Origin: Cytospora piceicola
Taxonomy: Eukaryota; Ascomycota; Sordariomycetes; Diaporthales; Cytosporaceae
Reading direction: 5' to 3'
Length of the DNA stretch: 64,000 nt
Assembly (NCBI GenBank): GCA_023375675.1
Contig: JALQBC010000009.1
Location: 1,054,001 to 1,118,000, forward strand
The stretch's first letter is position 1. Each line of letters starts with the position of its first letter. Shown piece after piece: positions 33,480 to 44,075 of this stretch. The notes under the pieces are model-generated. The model searched no databases. It worked only from the letters and a program-made list of their open reading frames with translations, and was not told the origin of the DNA. Both the position numbers and the translations under genes were made by a program.

Positions 33480-35240
33480 CTAAAAGTCGGGGAACATGTG
33501 CCCATACCTGTACGTACCATGTTAGCCTCGTTACTGCCGCCAAGCGTGCTGCAGCCCGGGGGTATACGCACTCGTCTTGGCCACCTGTGCCATATCTCTC
33601 CGGGTCCTCCGGATACCGGTCGAACTGGCTGGCATCACCGGCGCCCGCCTTGACGGGGGGCGTGTATGGCGCGTCGATATCTTTCCTCCCGAGTCGATCC
33701 CACGTTACCTCGGCGAACCATGCGTGCTGCTTCACGTCCTTGGGCCCACCGTACAAGTTACCCAGCCGTTTCGTCAGGTCGGCTGTGATAAGCCTTTCCA
33801 ATAGGTCCTGCGCGTCCGGGTTAATGTAGGCCGGGTACTTCACCTTCCCGCGTAGGATATTTTCGTAGATCTTCATCGGTGAGCCGCTATCCCAAAAGGG
33901 CGTGTACCCGCATAACATCTCGTATATCAGGATTCCTAATGACCACCTGGTTCGCCATGTCAGCATCAGTTCGGGCCATCGCATGATGAGCCATGATGCC
34001 ACTCACCAATCGACCGATTTGTTGTAGCCCTTGTTCGACACCACCTCGGGCGCAAGATAGTCGGGAGTACCGCAGAGCGTCCACGTCTTGTCCGGCACCC
34101 GCTTCGCAAAGCCAAAGTCGGTGATCTTGAGGTGTCCATGTCGGTCGAGCAGCAGGTTTTCTGGTTTGAGATCCCGGTAGATGATGTTTTTCTCGTGCAG
34201 GTATTCAAGAGCCAAGGTGACCTCGGCCGCATAGAATTTCGCGACAGGGTTGGGGAAGCGCTAATGAGCGAGGTGTCAGTGCGAGTGCTCCCCGGTCATC
34301 AATTCTCCTGGGTCCAGGGTAGGTATAGCAGGAGGGAGGAGGGGAAGGTTTCGAGAGGGAGTAAACATACGCCGGATTTCCTCAGCAACGAGAACAGCTC
34401 ACCACCCTCCACGAAGTCCATCACCATGTACAAGTTCTTGGAGTCCTGGAACGTCCCCCACAGCGTGATCAGGAATGGATGTTTCACCTCGCCCAGCATC
34501 CTCCGCTCGTCATTGGTGTGTTCGACCTGCTTCATCTTGACAACCTGGGCCTTTTTCAGGACCTTGACGGCATAGAATCGTTGGTTATGCCTCGACTGGA
34601 CGAGATGTACCCGTCCGAAACTACCGGTACCGAGGGTTCGCAGTATCTCGAAGTCGGCTAGCGAGTATTTCCCCTTGGTCTGCCTGACCTGCTGCTGCAC
34701 CGCAGCGGCCTGCTCCGCTTGTGATGGTTGGCCCGAAGCCTGTTGTTCTTGTGACATGTTGGGCATCGGTTGCTGTGCGTTGGGGAGCGATTGTCCGTGC
34801 CCGGGCGGCTGGGGGAATCGAGACTGGTTTAGCGATTGCGGCGCAGGTGCATTGGGTTGCTGTGAGGCGCCGTCATTCTGGGACGAGTGGATGAGGTTGG
34901 CGATACTCGGTAGGTTCTGCGGATCGGTGCCGGGCGACGGCGAATGCACCGGAGGAACAAAGCTCGTGGGAGCAGGTAATTGAGCCGTGGCAGGATTCAT
35001 TGCCGCCTTCTCGCTCTCAGATAACGGCCTGGGTGCCGGTGCGACCTGCTGCGGCGGCGGCGGCTGCTGCTGTTGCTGCTGCTGTTGCGAATTGGCGGAC
35101 TGTACGGGGACGGAGGTGGGAAAGGTCGAATGGTCGAAGCTCCTTGCCGCAGTAGGTGTGACTGGACTCGCTGGTTGACTGGCTGAGGGAGGATCGGCCT
35201 CCCTTGTCCGTTTCTTCTTGAGGAAGCCGAGGCTAGGCAT
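33480..35240 (-). CDS. cAMP-dependent protein kinase catalytic subunit
   Basis: Four minus-strand exons, 35240-34371, 34260-34007, 33946-33572 and 33507-33480, encode 508 residues. Introns begin GTATGT, GTGAGT and GTGCGT; the last exon is only 28 nt and supplies the C-terminal YGHMFPDF. The N-terminus [12 protein letters not shown] is typical of filamentous-fungal PKA-C. A Gln/Pro-rich, probably disordered region follows to about residue 185 with a Gln8 run. The kinase domain begins near 197: glycine loop GTGSFGRV, Lys226 in YAVKVLKK, Asp320 in [11 protein letters not shown] at 338-340, activation-loop Thr351 in [13 protein letters not shown]. The C-tail has FDRYPEDPE and the hydrophobic FPDF end that docks on the small lobe. 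It phosphorylates targets when regulatory subunits release it upon cAMP binding, controlling growth and development. Confidence 0.95.
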
Positions 35241-36607
35241 CAGGACGTTGCGATCGGGAGCACAGAAAGTGCAGAGGGCCCCAAGAGTGGGCGGGAAAGG
35301 AAGGGGGGAAGGGGGGGCCGCGGAGGCACGCGGGGGCTAGAGACGAGGAGGTTCGGAAAGCGGGAGCGTGAGTTCAGGTCAGGGTGCTGTCCCCAGGCCC
35401 TATTCGTCTGCAGCAGACAGACTTGGGGGCGGAAAGCAGGTTGCTTGGCTGCTTTGTGAGTTATCGGGACCTTGAAAGGCAGGAGGGGGGTGGAGCCCGG
35501 CCGATGGGAAAGCTGTTAGTTGCTGTTGATTGATGCAATGCAAAGCAAATCACAGACAAGGGGATCTTGTTCAGGAAGCTGATTTGACCCCTTGAAGTAT
35601 GACGATGTTCCCCTTCTATCAGCGCCAATTCGAGTACTGCGTACAAGCTTGGCAAACAGGGTCGAAAGAATTAAAGCTTGCTGGGAAGATTGAGGAGCAG
35701 CAGATGTCTAAGCTGTGGGTGTCTGTTCTTGTGTCGAGAGGTTGGCTCCAAGGCAGGAGCGAGTAGCAGCAGCAGAAAAGCAGGAGCAGAAGCAGGAGCA
35801 GAAGCAGAAGCAGCTATGCTGTGCCAGTGTTGGACAGTTGTAGTCAGGCGCACGGGTTTGAGTACAACACAGTAGAAGAGCTTGTACCTGCTTCAGGTGC
35901 TGCAGGCGTGTCCCACAAAGGAAGCGAGCCTGTCTCTGAGTCTGTCCAGGTATAAAAGTTGAGGATTGTCCTTGAGGTATACCCTGGCGTTGTTGAAGAT
36001 TTTGGGTTGCAGGCGAGGTGTCGTCTCTTTCTCTCTCTGGAGTCCAGGGAGTCAGTCGGTCCAGCCAGTTCAGTCTGCTTGGCTCCTTCTGGCTCCAAAG
36101 AATGGATCCGTACAGACAGATTGCCCCTCCCTTACTGACAAGAGTGCTGGCAGGCTGGTGGGACTTTTGGGCACGAACCGCACTCGGGTCGGTGGTCTAT
36201 GTGGCCGAAGGGGGTTGTGGCCGGGCAGTAGCCGGGTTGAAGCTGGTCGGTGGATGCTGATGAAACCGGGAAGATGCTGGAGCTGACCGAGTCAATTTCC
36301 GTCAGATTGGGGGTTAACCTTGAGGGGAGGAAGTCTGCAAGGTCGGTCGGCAGGTCGGGAGGTCGGCAGGTCGGAGTCGAGTTCGAGTCGGGGCCTTGAT
36401 GAGGTTCTCTTCAGGAGTCAATTCAGGGAGTGCCGAGCGGATTTTGGCTGACGAGCAGCAGCGAGCTATTGAGCTAGGGTCCGCGGTACGGGTACGGGGC
36501 CGGCCTGGTTGGCGCTCGGTAGAAGGCACGCGCGCGGGGGGCGAGTGGACACTGGGCGGGTTCAAACCAAGGTTCGTTACGGCGTGCGTACAATACTCCT
36601 GTAGAAC

Positions 36608-36690
36608 CTGCTGTATGCTGTATGCTGTATGTCGCAGTATGTCGTAGTATGTCGTAGTATGTATGCTGTGTTCTGTAGTATGTAGTGGAT
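36608..36690. repeat. (CTGTATG)n / (TCGTAGTATG)n repeats
   Basis: About three copies of GCTGTAT followed by three of GTCGYAGTAT in noncoding DNA. Confidence 0.8.
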
Positions 36691-36834
36691 ATGTGGGAGA
36701 AGACCTGGAATCCCACGTTGACGAGCGTCGGACTGCAAGCAATTGAAGGACATGGATTGGTGCAACAAATGCCTGTGCGCTGCGAGCTGAAGGACGGTGT
36801 CCAAGACAATATGATACTTCAGTTAGTATTTATG

Positions 36835-36870
36835 GTATAGTGTAGTATAGTATAGTATAGTATAGTATAT
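36835..36870. repeat. (TATAG)n microsatellite
   Basis: About six tandem TATAG pentamers. Confidence 0.85.
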
Positions 36871-37140
36871 CAAAGTATACCACTGCTGGGCCAACCGATG
36901 GCGAATTGAAAGAAAGGAAGCTGGGAAGACCGGGCAGGCAAAGTAGGCCAGCTGGTAACGGAGTAGTCGGACAGCTGTTTCTATATCAAGAAGAGACGGT
37001 GAGGGTGAGAGTGGGTGTGAGTTTGAAGCTGAGGGATAAGGAGGAGAAGAAAGAAAGAACAGAAACGAGAAGGAAGAAGGAAGAAGCAAGAATCCCCCCC
37101 AAAAAATCGAGGATTAGTCGCGGCGCCGCTTGGAAGAGAG

Positions 37141-37142
<2 letters not shown>

Positions 37143-37181
<39 letters not shown>

Positions 37182-37199
37182 ACACACAAAACACACACA
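37143..37199. repeat. (AC)n microsatellite
   Basis: About 19 uninterrupted AC units, then interrupted AC units up to about 37199. Confidence 0.95.
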
Positions 37200-37369
37200 G
37201 AGCGCAGCGTAGAACAACGCAAAACAAGCGCGGAGATGCGCAGGTGGCCTGGACCTTTGCTTTGGTTCACTTTGTTACCGTCGCGATCCTAGACATATGA
37301 GATCTTCATCCCTTGTCTAGCAATGGTGCAAGTACATAGTACTCAGGATCCCGCCTCCTCTCTTGTCTG

Positions 37370-37371
37370 TC

Positions 37372-37402
<31 letters not shown>
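37370..37402. repeat. (CT)n microsatellite
   Basis: About 15 CT units, one interrupted by G. Confidence 0.9.
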
Positions 37403-38029
37403 TTCCTCCTCCTCCCCCCTCTGTCCCCCCTAGGGCTTTTTTGAGAGCTGGGTCTCTCAAACTATCCCCCAATGTGCAATGTCGAAATTCCATTGCGATG
37501 AGGTCAATCGATAGTCAATGGCGCCTGGCGCCCACCAGCAGGGTCGTTGCTTTAACCTCAAAAGCAGGTGAGTAGCACCGAGTACCTAGTAAGCCTGGCC
37601 ACGCCTGATGAGTGACATGATCCCGGCCTAGCGCTGGCAGTTGGTTCACGTCAATCATTCAGAGGCTGTCAGGCAGGCTTGCGGGCTTGCGGGCTTGCGG
37701 GCGCTGTCCCTTTGATTATTTTATGCGAGTCCGATCGATGTGGCTGCTTTAGTGTTTAGTGTTTAGCGTACGGATCCGTACTTGTAAGGCGGCCTGGGTT
37801 GGGTAGCGCGGGGTTGAAAGGAGGAGCGACGAGGGACCGGAGAGTTGAGGAGGCGTGCTGGACGGGGCGACTTAAGCTTTCACGGAGCATTCCAGCCGTT
37901 CCGTGTGTGCTAACGTGGGAAAAACAAAGAACAGCTAGGTTTGTCATGTCATATAAATACCATACCGCGCAGCTGGCTATTTTGAAAACGCTCGGAGGCA
38001 CCGTAACCTAGCCAGAAACTATAGCTGAT

Positions 38030-38720
38030 TGAACTTGAAACGGAAAGACCATTTTGAAATACGTAGGACCGTTTTAAAATCTGTAAGGCCGTTTATAAAC
38101 CTGAATATATCTTAGGTCACTAAAATCATTTCAATAGCTAAACCGTTTCTAGGTACCTAGATCATTTCGTACCGAAATCGTTTTAGGTACTGAGATCGTT
38201 TTATATTGAGATCGTTTTCAGGTACTTAGAAGTAAAGATCTCGGCTAGGGATGAAGTTTCACCGTTCGAGAGTAACTTACTTAGTCTACCTACGTAGCTA
38301 CTTTAAGGTCTGAAGGTCTTAGAGATCTCTTTAATAGTCTTAATGGTCTTAATGGTTTTAATAGTCTTGATGGTTTTGATAGTCTTAATGATCTTGATCT
38401 CGAAGGGAATGTTTTGAAGGGAAGGTCTTGAAGGTTGTTGCCTTGAAGGTTGTTGCCTTGAAGGTTGTTGCCTTCAGATCTTGAAGGGAAGGCACCGTAG
38501 TAACCTTGGAACCTTAGAAGGCACCTGGTACCTAGGTACTTAAGAATCTAGAGACCATTCTAGAGCGAAGGGACCATTTCAGAGTAAGGGACCATTTCAG
38601 AGCAAAGTAACCATTTCAGCATAGTGAATAATGCCTGACTGAACTTGGGGCTAAAACCGTTTTAGAGCACGTAAACGGTACCTCTGAGCGTTTTCAAAAT
38701 AACCAGTTGCGCGGTATGGT
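38030..38720. repeat. Field of diverged short tandem repeats
   Basis: Successive families follow each other: AAACCGTTT/GATCGTTTT words spaced 20-30 bp apart (about 38060-38220), TTAATGGTCTTAATGGTTTTAA 12-mers (about 38325-38400), three exact 15-bp copies of CTTGAAGGTTGTTGC at 38427-38471, and GACCATTTCAGAG units (about 38560-38620). It ends with GTTTTAGAGC and GTTTTCAAAA words. No coding frame spans it. Confidence 0.8.
38427..38471. repeat. Three perfect 15-bp tandem copies
   Basis: CTTGAAGGTTGTTGC three times head to tail, followed by a partial CTT. Confidence 0.95.
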
Positions 38721-39162
38721 ACCTAAGTACGTACGTAGGTAATCATATTCCAGGATCTCCTTTACAGTAGCTTCCGTCCCGAAGCGCTGCTCGCTTATCT
38801 TATCTCCGTATATACTACTCAGTAGGTAAGTCCTCACAGGACTTTCAGGGGGCCACGGATACACCTACTTGATTACCTTAGGCATGGTACATGGTACACG
38901 GGGTCGTCTAGCCGAGTCTCACCGATCGTGTGGTACCAACATGGTCCACCTCAGTAAGCGTTCCTTGCAGCTTATATATGTACTTTCTCGATTTCAATTG
39001 TCCCGGACCACCCAGGACCACAGCAGATACAATTTACCAGCCTGGGTTTCCTTGTAATAATGTGTGTAGTAGATTCGGTCTCATCGCCATCATAGCTGGT
39101 CAGCCACCTTCATGCTGCCTCCGCCACAGCCTCCCCCCCCCCCCTCTTTTTCGGTGCCTACT

Positions 39163-40344
39163 CTAGAAACGGCTCTTCTTCAGGTTGTTTGCCCTCCACG
39201 CCGTATACCCAGCATAGCCACCGCCGGCCACAAGGCCAAACATGACGATCTTGAAGAGGAACCACGTCCAGGAGGATCCCTTCTTGTTCTTCTTCGGTCC
39301 CGACTTGCCCTTCCTCCTGCTGCTGCCGGGAGTAGACGATGGGTTCGAGGCGTACAGGTTCTTGGCGTTGATCGACACGATATCATGGTTGTCACTCAGC
39401 TCGCCCGTCTCGGAGCTGAAGCCCAGGTACGCCACGGTGGGGATCGCAGGCGGCTCGTTGGTCTCGAAGCACACAATCCAGTCGTCCTCCTTCTTGTACT
39501 GCAGCTCCAGCTTCAGCTGCTTGTCCTGGAAGTAGGTGAGCCGGAACTTGGAGGGGACGTTCGAGTGCCGGATGCCCCTGGCCGAGCAGCCCGCGAACTC
39601 CTGCAGCTTGCCGTCCGTGTTCTTGTCGTAGGATGTCTGGCCGTCGCCCACCATCGCCATCACGTAGGGGAACACGGTGCCCGGTCGGTTGTTCTTGTAC
39701 GTGTCGAAGAAGACGCCGAGGCCCTCGAAGTTGTCCATGCTGCCGAACACGGGCCCCTGCTGCGCGCGCTGCTTGGTGAGCCACATGGCGAAACCGTCGC
39801 CGAAGAGGGTGTCCTTTCCGCCGATCTTGAACTCGACTTCGATCTCCCAGTTTGTCGCCGTCAGAGGTACTTTGGACCACAGCCAGCCCATTTGCGAAGG
39901 GCGGTTGGAGGTGAGGCGGATGTATCTAATACGCGGGGTTGTTAGAGATTGGACCGGTGCTGGTCCCGAATCCGAAACCATGTGATATGTATGGCACGTA
40001 CGCGTCCGTTCTGACAACTGCATCGCCGCCGAAGTCGTACCAACGACTTTGCATGTCCGAGTCGAGGTAAGGCTGGGAGATCGGGTTGTGTCAGTTCGCT
40101 GCTGGTCGCATAGGCTCGGGCATAGGTAGTAGACCAAGGGGTGTTATCGCACCTGTTGCAGGGTGTGCGTTCGCAGCTATTCGGAACCAGGTCATCAGCA
40201 TTTTGTTACTCCGATAGTCGAGTTCGTGCGACAGAGATGCCATACCCCTATGCTCTTGATGGTGTTGCCCTCCTCATCTGTCCTGACCGCCCCCAGAGCC
40301 AGCGTCGCCAGCCACAAGGCTGACAAGGACGCGCTGAACCACAT
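39163..40344 (-). CDS. L-type (legume-like) lectin, VIP36/Emp47-like cargo receptor
   Basis: Four minus-strand exons, 40344-40246, 40176-40153, 40072-40002 and 39925-39163, encode 318 residues. Exon 2 is a 24-nt microexon (LRTHTLQQ); its frame is required to link the signal-peptide exon to PYLDSDMQSRWYDFGG. Introns begin GTATGG, GTGCGA and GTACGT. The protein begins with a signal peptide (MWFSASLSALWLATLALGAV), then a lectin domain with GDGFAMWLT, GVFFDTYKN, and two cysteines likely paired (AGCSAR, WIVCFE). A basic linker and one transmembrane helix (FLFKIVMFGLVAGGGYAGY) precede the short cytosolic tail LKKSRF. It should bind high-mannose glycans on secretory proteins and cycle between ER and Golgi. 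The lysines sit at -4 and -5, so the tail is not a textbook KKxx signal. Divergent from Tim13. Confidence 0.88.
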
Positions 40345-40894
40345 TGTCCGGAATGTGTTATACAGCTAGAATCGAAAGGGGATTTGTGGAAAAAAAAGAG
40401 GGAAGAGTAAAGTTGACTAAGTAGGCAAATCAATGGCGAAAAAGGAAAACGCGGGCAGTGGCCGCTCGGTGTGGTGGACGATCGTATGTACGCTCGATGC
40501 CAACACAGGTGCTCGAAAGCTTGAATCGCTAGCTGGCCTCTTTTTGTGCAGTGCGGTGCAGCGTGGAAGTGTCCGGCGCTACCATCCGTATCGAAACCTG
40601 GGGTTCGGGGGATCAGCCAGCTTTCTGCCTGCCGCTGATTTCGTCTCGAATGCTGAAGAGCTTCTAACCAAACACACACTAGCCCCTATAACCCTTCCCC
40701 CCCTCCCCTAGGCCGGCTAGCAGGCTGGAAACCTAGGTACCCCTGCAGCAGTGACGACCGGTCGGAAGGCTGCACCGCCACATCTTTTGATTTTCTCGAG
40801 CCTCATCATCGACATTTCTCTCCCCCTTCAGCCTTACGCATATTCACTCTCAGCAGTTCGCCATTGAAACATCCCGAACCCGCCAGACTTCACC
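40345..40894. promoter_or_regulatory. Divergent promoter between L-lectin and Tim13
   Basis: The 550 bp between the two start codons must hold both promoters. A single CCTAGGTA word occurs near 40729-40741. No clear TATA box or conserved element was identified. Confidence 0.5.
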
Positions 40895-41210
40895 ATGAGC
40901 TCCTCTACGATCAAGGAGGCGGTTATGCGCCAGGTGCAGCTCGAGTCCAACACCTCCAACGCACGGATGCTCATCGAGGTTTGCCCGCCCGTCCCCATCC
41001 ACGGTACGTGACTTTGCCTTGCGCCGGCTGACCGCGAGGCAGAAAATGAACGAGACCTGCTTCGAGAAGTGCATCCCCAAGCCCGGAACCTCCATCTCGA
41101 GCGGCGAGTCGACATGCTACACGGCTTGCATGGACAAGTACATGGCCGCATGGAACAAGGTGAACGCCGCATACATTAAGAGGATAAGACAGGAGCAAGC
41201 GATGGCATAA
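40895..41210 (+). CDS. tim13: Mitochondrial import chaperone Tim13
   Basis: Two exons, 40895-40978 and 41043-41210, encode 83 residues. The 64-bp intron has donor GTTTGC, branch CTGACC and acceptor GGCAG; the join reads MLIEKMNETCFEKC. The small Tim proteins Tim8 and Tim13 form a 3:3 complex in the intermembrane space that escorts hydrophobic inner-membrane precursors such as Tim23. The twin CX3C motif is present (CFEKC and CYTAC, 14 residues apart), which forms two disulfides through the Mia40 relay. CIPKPGTSISSGESTC between the cysteines is characteristic of Tim13 rather than Tim8, 9 or 10. Too short to stand out by length, but unambiguous by motif. A better-looking donor (GTACGT at about 41005) would break the frame. 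Confidence 0.93.
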
Positions 41211-41504
41211 GGGCGCCGGCAGATGGAACGGACGTTCACGACGATAACTATGGTCCAAGCGAATATACCACGACAAAACGACTTTGGATTGGGCACCGCA
41301 CGGGTGTATAGCAGGAAGGCAGTCAATCTTCCAAGGATCGTTGGAGGGTGGTTGTGTGTTGGATGGTATTGTACGCTACTCGGTTGGTCCGGCGCGGCTG
41401 AAGGAGTCGTCGCATGGTATATACGGCATAGTCGAAATTGGAGAATTTGAAATAAATTGGGGTCCCTGACGGAGACCCGGGTATCACTTTGTTCATGGCC
41501 ATGC

Positions 41505-42731
41505 TCATAGCCCCTCCTGCTGACCATTCTTCTTTGCCTCCTCGGCAGCCCTCTTTCTTGCGAGGTACCTCTCCTTCGCGCTGGAGATTTCCACGCCAGT
41601 CTTCCTGGACTTGGCCTCCAGCTCCAGCTTCTGCCTCTCCTCTTCCTCCTCGTCGCGTGACCTCTTCACAGCCTGCTCCAGCTGCGCCTCCAGCATACGG
41701 GTCTGCCTCTCGCGCATGGCCTGTTTGCCGCCGGAGGCAAAGTGTCCCTTGGACTGGTCGCGCGGCCGTGAGTCCGACGATGGCTTGCTCCGTTCCTTGG
41801 GCTCCTCCGTCTTCTTCTTTGCGCCAAGGTTGAGGCCGCCTCTCAGGAGTTGGCGCTTGTCGACGACATCTCCCTCCTCGTTTATGGCGACCGCCCCGCC
41901 CTTCTTGTTGAGCTCGCGCGCGACGTCCGTCTCCGTCTTCTCCTTTTCTTCATCCTCGACCTTGGGCAGGCCACCCGACTGGACCACTTCCGCAGCCATC
42001 TTCTCCAGCTCTAGCCTGCGCTGGTCCTCACGTTCCAGCAGCTCCTTGTGGAACCCGGTCATGCCGCCGAACTTGTTCTTCTTCTTCCCTTCCTGCTCCC
42101 TCTTCTTCTCTTCCTCCTCAGCTAGCCTATCATCCACCTGTTTCTTCTTGTAGGCCTCGGTTACGAACTTCTCCTTGTCCGCGAACTCGTCACCCTCCGC
42201 CTCCCTTTCCCTCTGTATCTTCTTCATCTCCGCGGTAGAGCGATCCCGTTCGCGCTGTTCAGCAGCTTTGGTCACGTCCGTCATGTACCGTGCCTTGCGT
42301 TGCTTGGTGTCCTTCTTTTCCTCGGCCTCGCGGTGCTTCTTCACGGCTTCGATGGCATCGTAGGCCGCATCATAGTCGTACACTGAGGGGTCGAGCGCCT
42401 CGGCCTGGTCGGCGTATTTTTTGGAAGTCAGGGCGGAGGAAAGGTCCCCGAACTGGCGGCTGGGGTCGACTTTGGACTTCAGCTTTGGTGGTTCTGGCGG
42501 TATCTTTCCATTCTTTGGTCTGTTCGATTTGTTTGCGCTGGCGCTGGGCGTCGACGCGCTTGTGAAGCCATCAAGCTCCGTGATAGCCTCCTCGGTTTTG
42601 GGTGTGTCTTGGGCCTCGTCATCCGAGTCGCCACCGCCAAAAGCTGCCTTTCGTGGTGGGGGCCGGGGCTTTGCTGCTGCTGGCCTTTTGCTCAAGTTGA
42701 GCCCGAAAGATAGTCCTCCTGGTTTACTCAT
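41505..42731 (-). CDS. NSRP1/CCDC55-like nuclear speckle splicing regulatory protein
   Basis: A single minus-strand exon encodes 408 residues. The start MSKPGGLSFGLNLSK and the central block LDPSVYDYDAAYDAIEAVK with ARYMTDVTKAAEQRERD and EFADKEKFVTEAYKKK match the N-terminal domain (DUF2040) of NSRP1, an RNA-binding factor that influences alternative splice-site choice. The rest is highly charged, rich in Lys/Glu/Arg and predicted coiled coil (RLELEKMAAEVVQ, RERQTRMLEAQLEQAVKRS), ending in basic stretches that could be nuclear signals. Length is close to fungal homologues, shorter than the human protein, which has an extended RS-like tail. Convergent with Tim13, 294 bp apart. The role in this fungus is inferred from the family. 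Confidence 0.85.
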   Translation of the reverse strand: MSKPGGLSFGLNLSKRPAAAKPRPPPRKAAFGGGDSDDEAQDTPKTEEAITELDGFTSASTPSASANKSNRPKNGKIPPEPPKLKSKVDPSRQFGDLSSALTSKKYADQAEALDPSVYDYDAAYDAIEAVKKHREAEEKKDTKQRKARYMTDVTKAAEQRERDRSTAEMKKIQREREAEGDEFADKEKFVTEAYKKKQVDDRLAEEEEKKREQEGKKKNKFGGMTGFHKELLEREDQRRLELEKMAAEVVQSGGLPKVEDEEKEKTETDVARELNKKGGAVAINEEGDVVDKRQLLRGGLNLGAKKKTEEPKERSKPSSDSRPRDQSKGHFASGGKQAMRERQTRMLEAQLEQAVKRSRDEEEEERQKLELEAKSRKTGVEISSAKERYLARKRAAEEAKKNGQQEGL

Positions 42732-44075
42732 GGCGGATTTCTGAAAGCGCGTGTGGTCGAGTTTGTATGTAGAACAACGGGAAGAAGGCGACGCTGACGA
42801 CGCTGCTTGTGTTTTGGAGAAGGAGATGCACCAGCCCCCTACCAGTACTACGCAGTACCTAGGTACCTAGTGTACAGCCACACTTTCCCCACAAACCAAC
42901 CTTGGAATCCTTGCATGTTCAGCACCAAGCGATTCCGTACCTTTGCTCTTCATAAGATCCATCGATGCTATATGCCGTATACAAGTGCAGCTGGCAGGTA
43001 GTGAACCTCCAGAGAATGAGCGGCAAAGTCGAGTCCTGTATGCTTTCTTACTACTATTAGTCGGCTAGTCAAAATCCAAATCTCTCGTCGTGTTGTTACC
43101 GATATATGATTTTACACTTTGACTCTGACCATATGCTCATGTCTCTTCCAAGCTCCCTTCCACGGTATACAAAAACAAGATTATGACCTGTGTCTCTAGA
43201 ACCATTCACACTACATACAGCCACTGGCCTTCTTTTCCAATAAGTATATTCATCTAGCAGACGCGCTACAGCCTCACCATCGCTTCACCTTTACTTAGCG
43301 TTCCCAAGTGGACTAGTAACTACGAAAGGTGCTAACATAGACTTACACCTCGGAGCCGCAATCTAGCTCGACCTCTACCGTCCCACCTTATTATCTGACC
43401 ATGACGAGAGCAGCTGTGGCCCAGAACACAGACTGTATAAGCAAACCGACACTATACTAAACTTCCCTGCTTCCGAAGCTGCACTATTAAACCCGCCTGG
43501 CCTGCCCCCACCCCCCTCCGGACATAATGACATAAGAAACATGACCACCACGCCGCCGGTATTAGGGATCGGACTCGCTCACTACCTGCCTCAGCATGTG
43601 GGCGTCCATATATGACTCGAGGTACTGCCCTCCTCTTCGCCGCCGTCAGCCATCTGGGTGGGCTCTAGCCCACACCATAGACCTGGACATGGGCTAGAAT
43701 ATGGAAGTCTTGTGCCGGGCTCTCGAGCATGAAGGCAAGGCAGAGTCACTCGATGAGGTGATTTCCGGAATACTGACGTCGAGGTACTTGATTTCCTCTT
43801 GACGACATGTGCCAGACAGGTGATGATGGGTGTGGCCCAAGATTAGGACAGGTTATTGCGCTTGGGAAACAAGGGGCTTCCGTTCTGATTCGTCTTACTG
43901 TGGTATATGCTTCTGTAGCTGTGCGTCTAAAGGAAAACAACACCTCGATATCAAGCAGAACTCGACGCAAAATAAGAAAGAAAGACTTAAAACAGCCTAG
44001 ATCACATGTCCTCCTCAGCGCTGGCAGGGTTACTTCCGGGTAATGACGTGAATCTCTTCTGGAAACGCTTGAGCT
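42732..44075. other. Intergenic, no gene seen
   Basis: Contains one CCTAGGTACCTAG patch (about 42853-42872) shortly upstream of the NSRP1-like start. The remainder is AT-richer with many stops in all frames. Confidence 0.65.

Larger units (their letters stand above)
35241..39162. other. 3.9-kb gap upstream of PKA with many simple repeats
   Basis: No gene supported. Likely holds the PKA promoter and a long leader (35241 to about 36300). Further out are several microsatellites and a field of diverged tandem repeats (about 38030-38720), listed separately. Confidence 0.7.

Noticed and set aside
36907..37292. 128-codon frame through the AC microsatellite
   Set aside because: Created by simple repeats (THTHTH run); no support as a gene.
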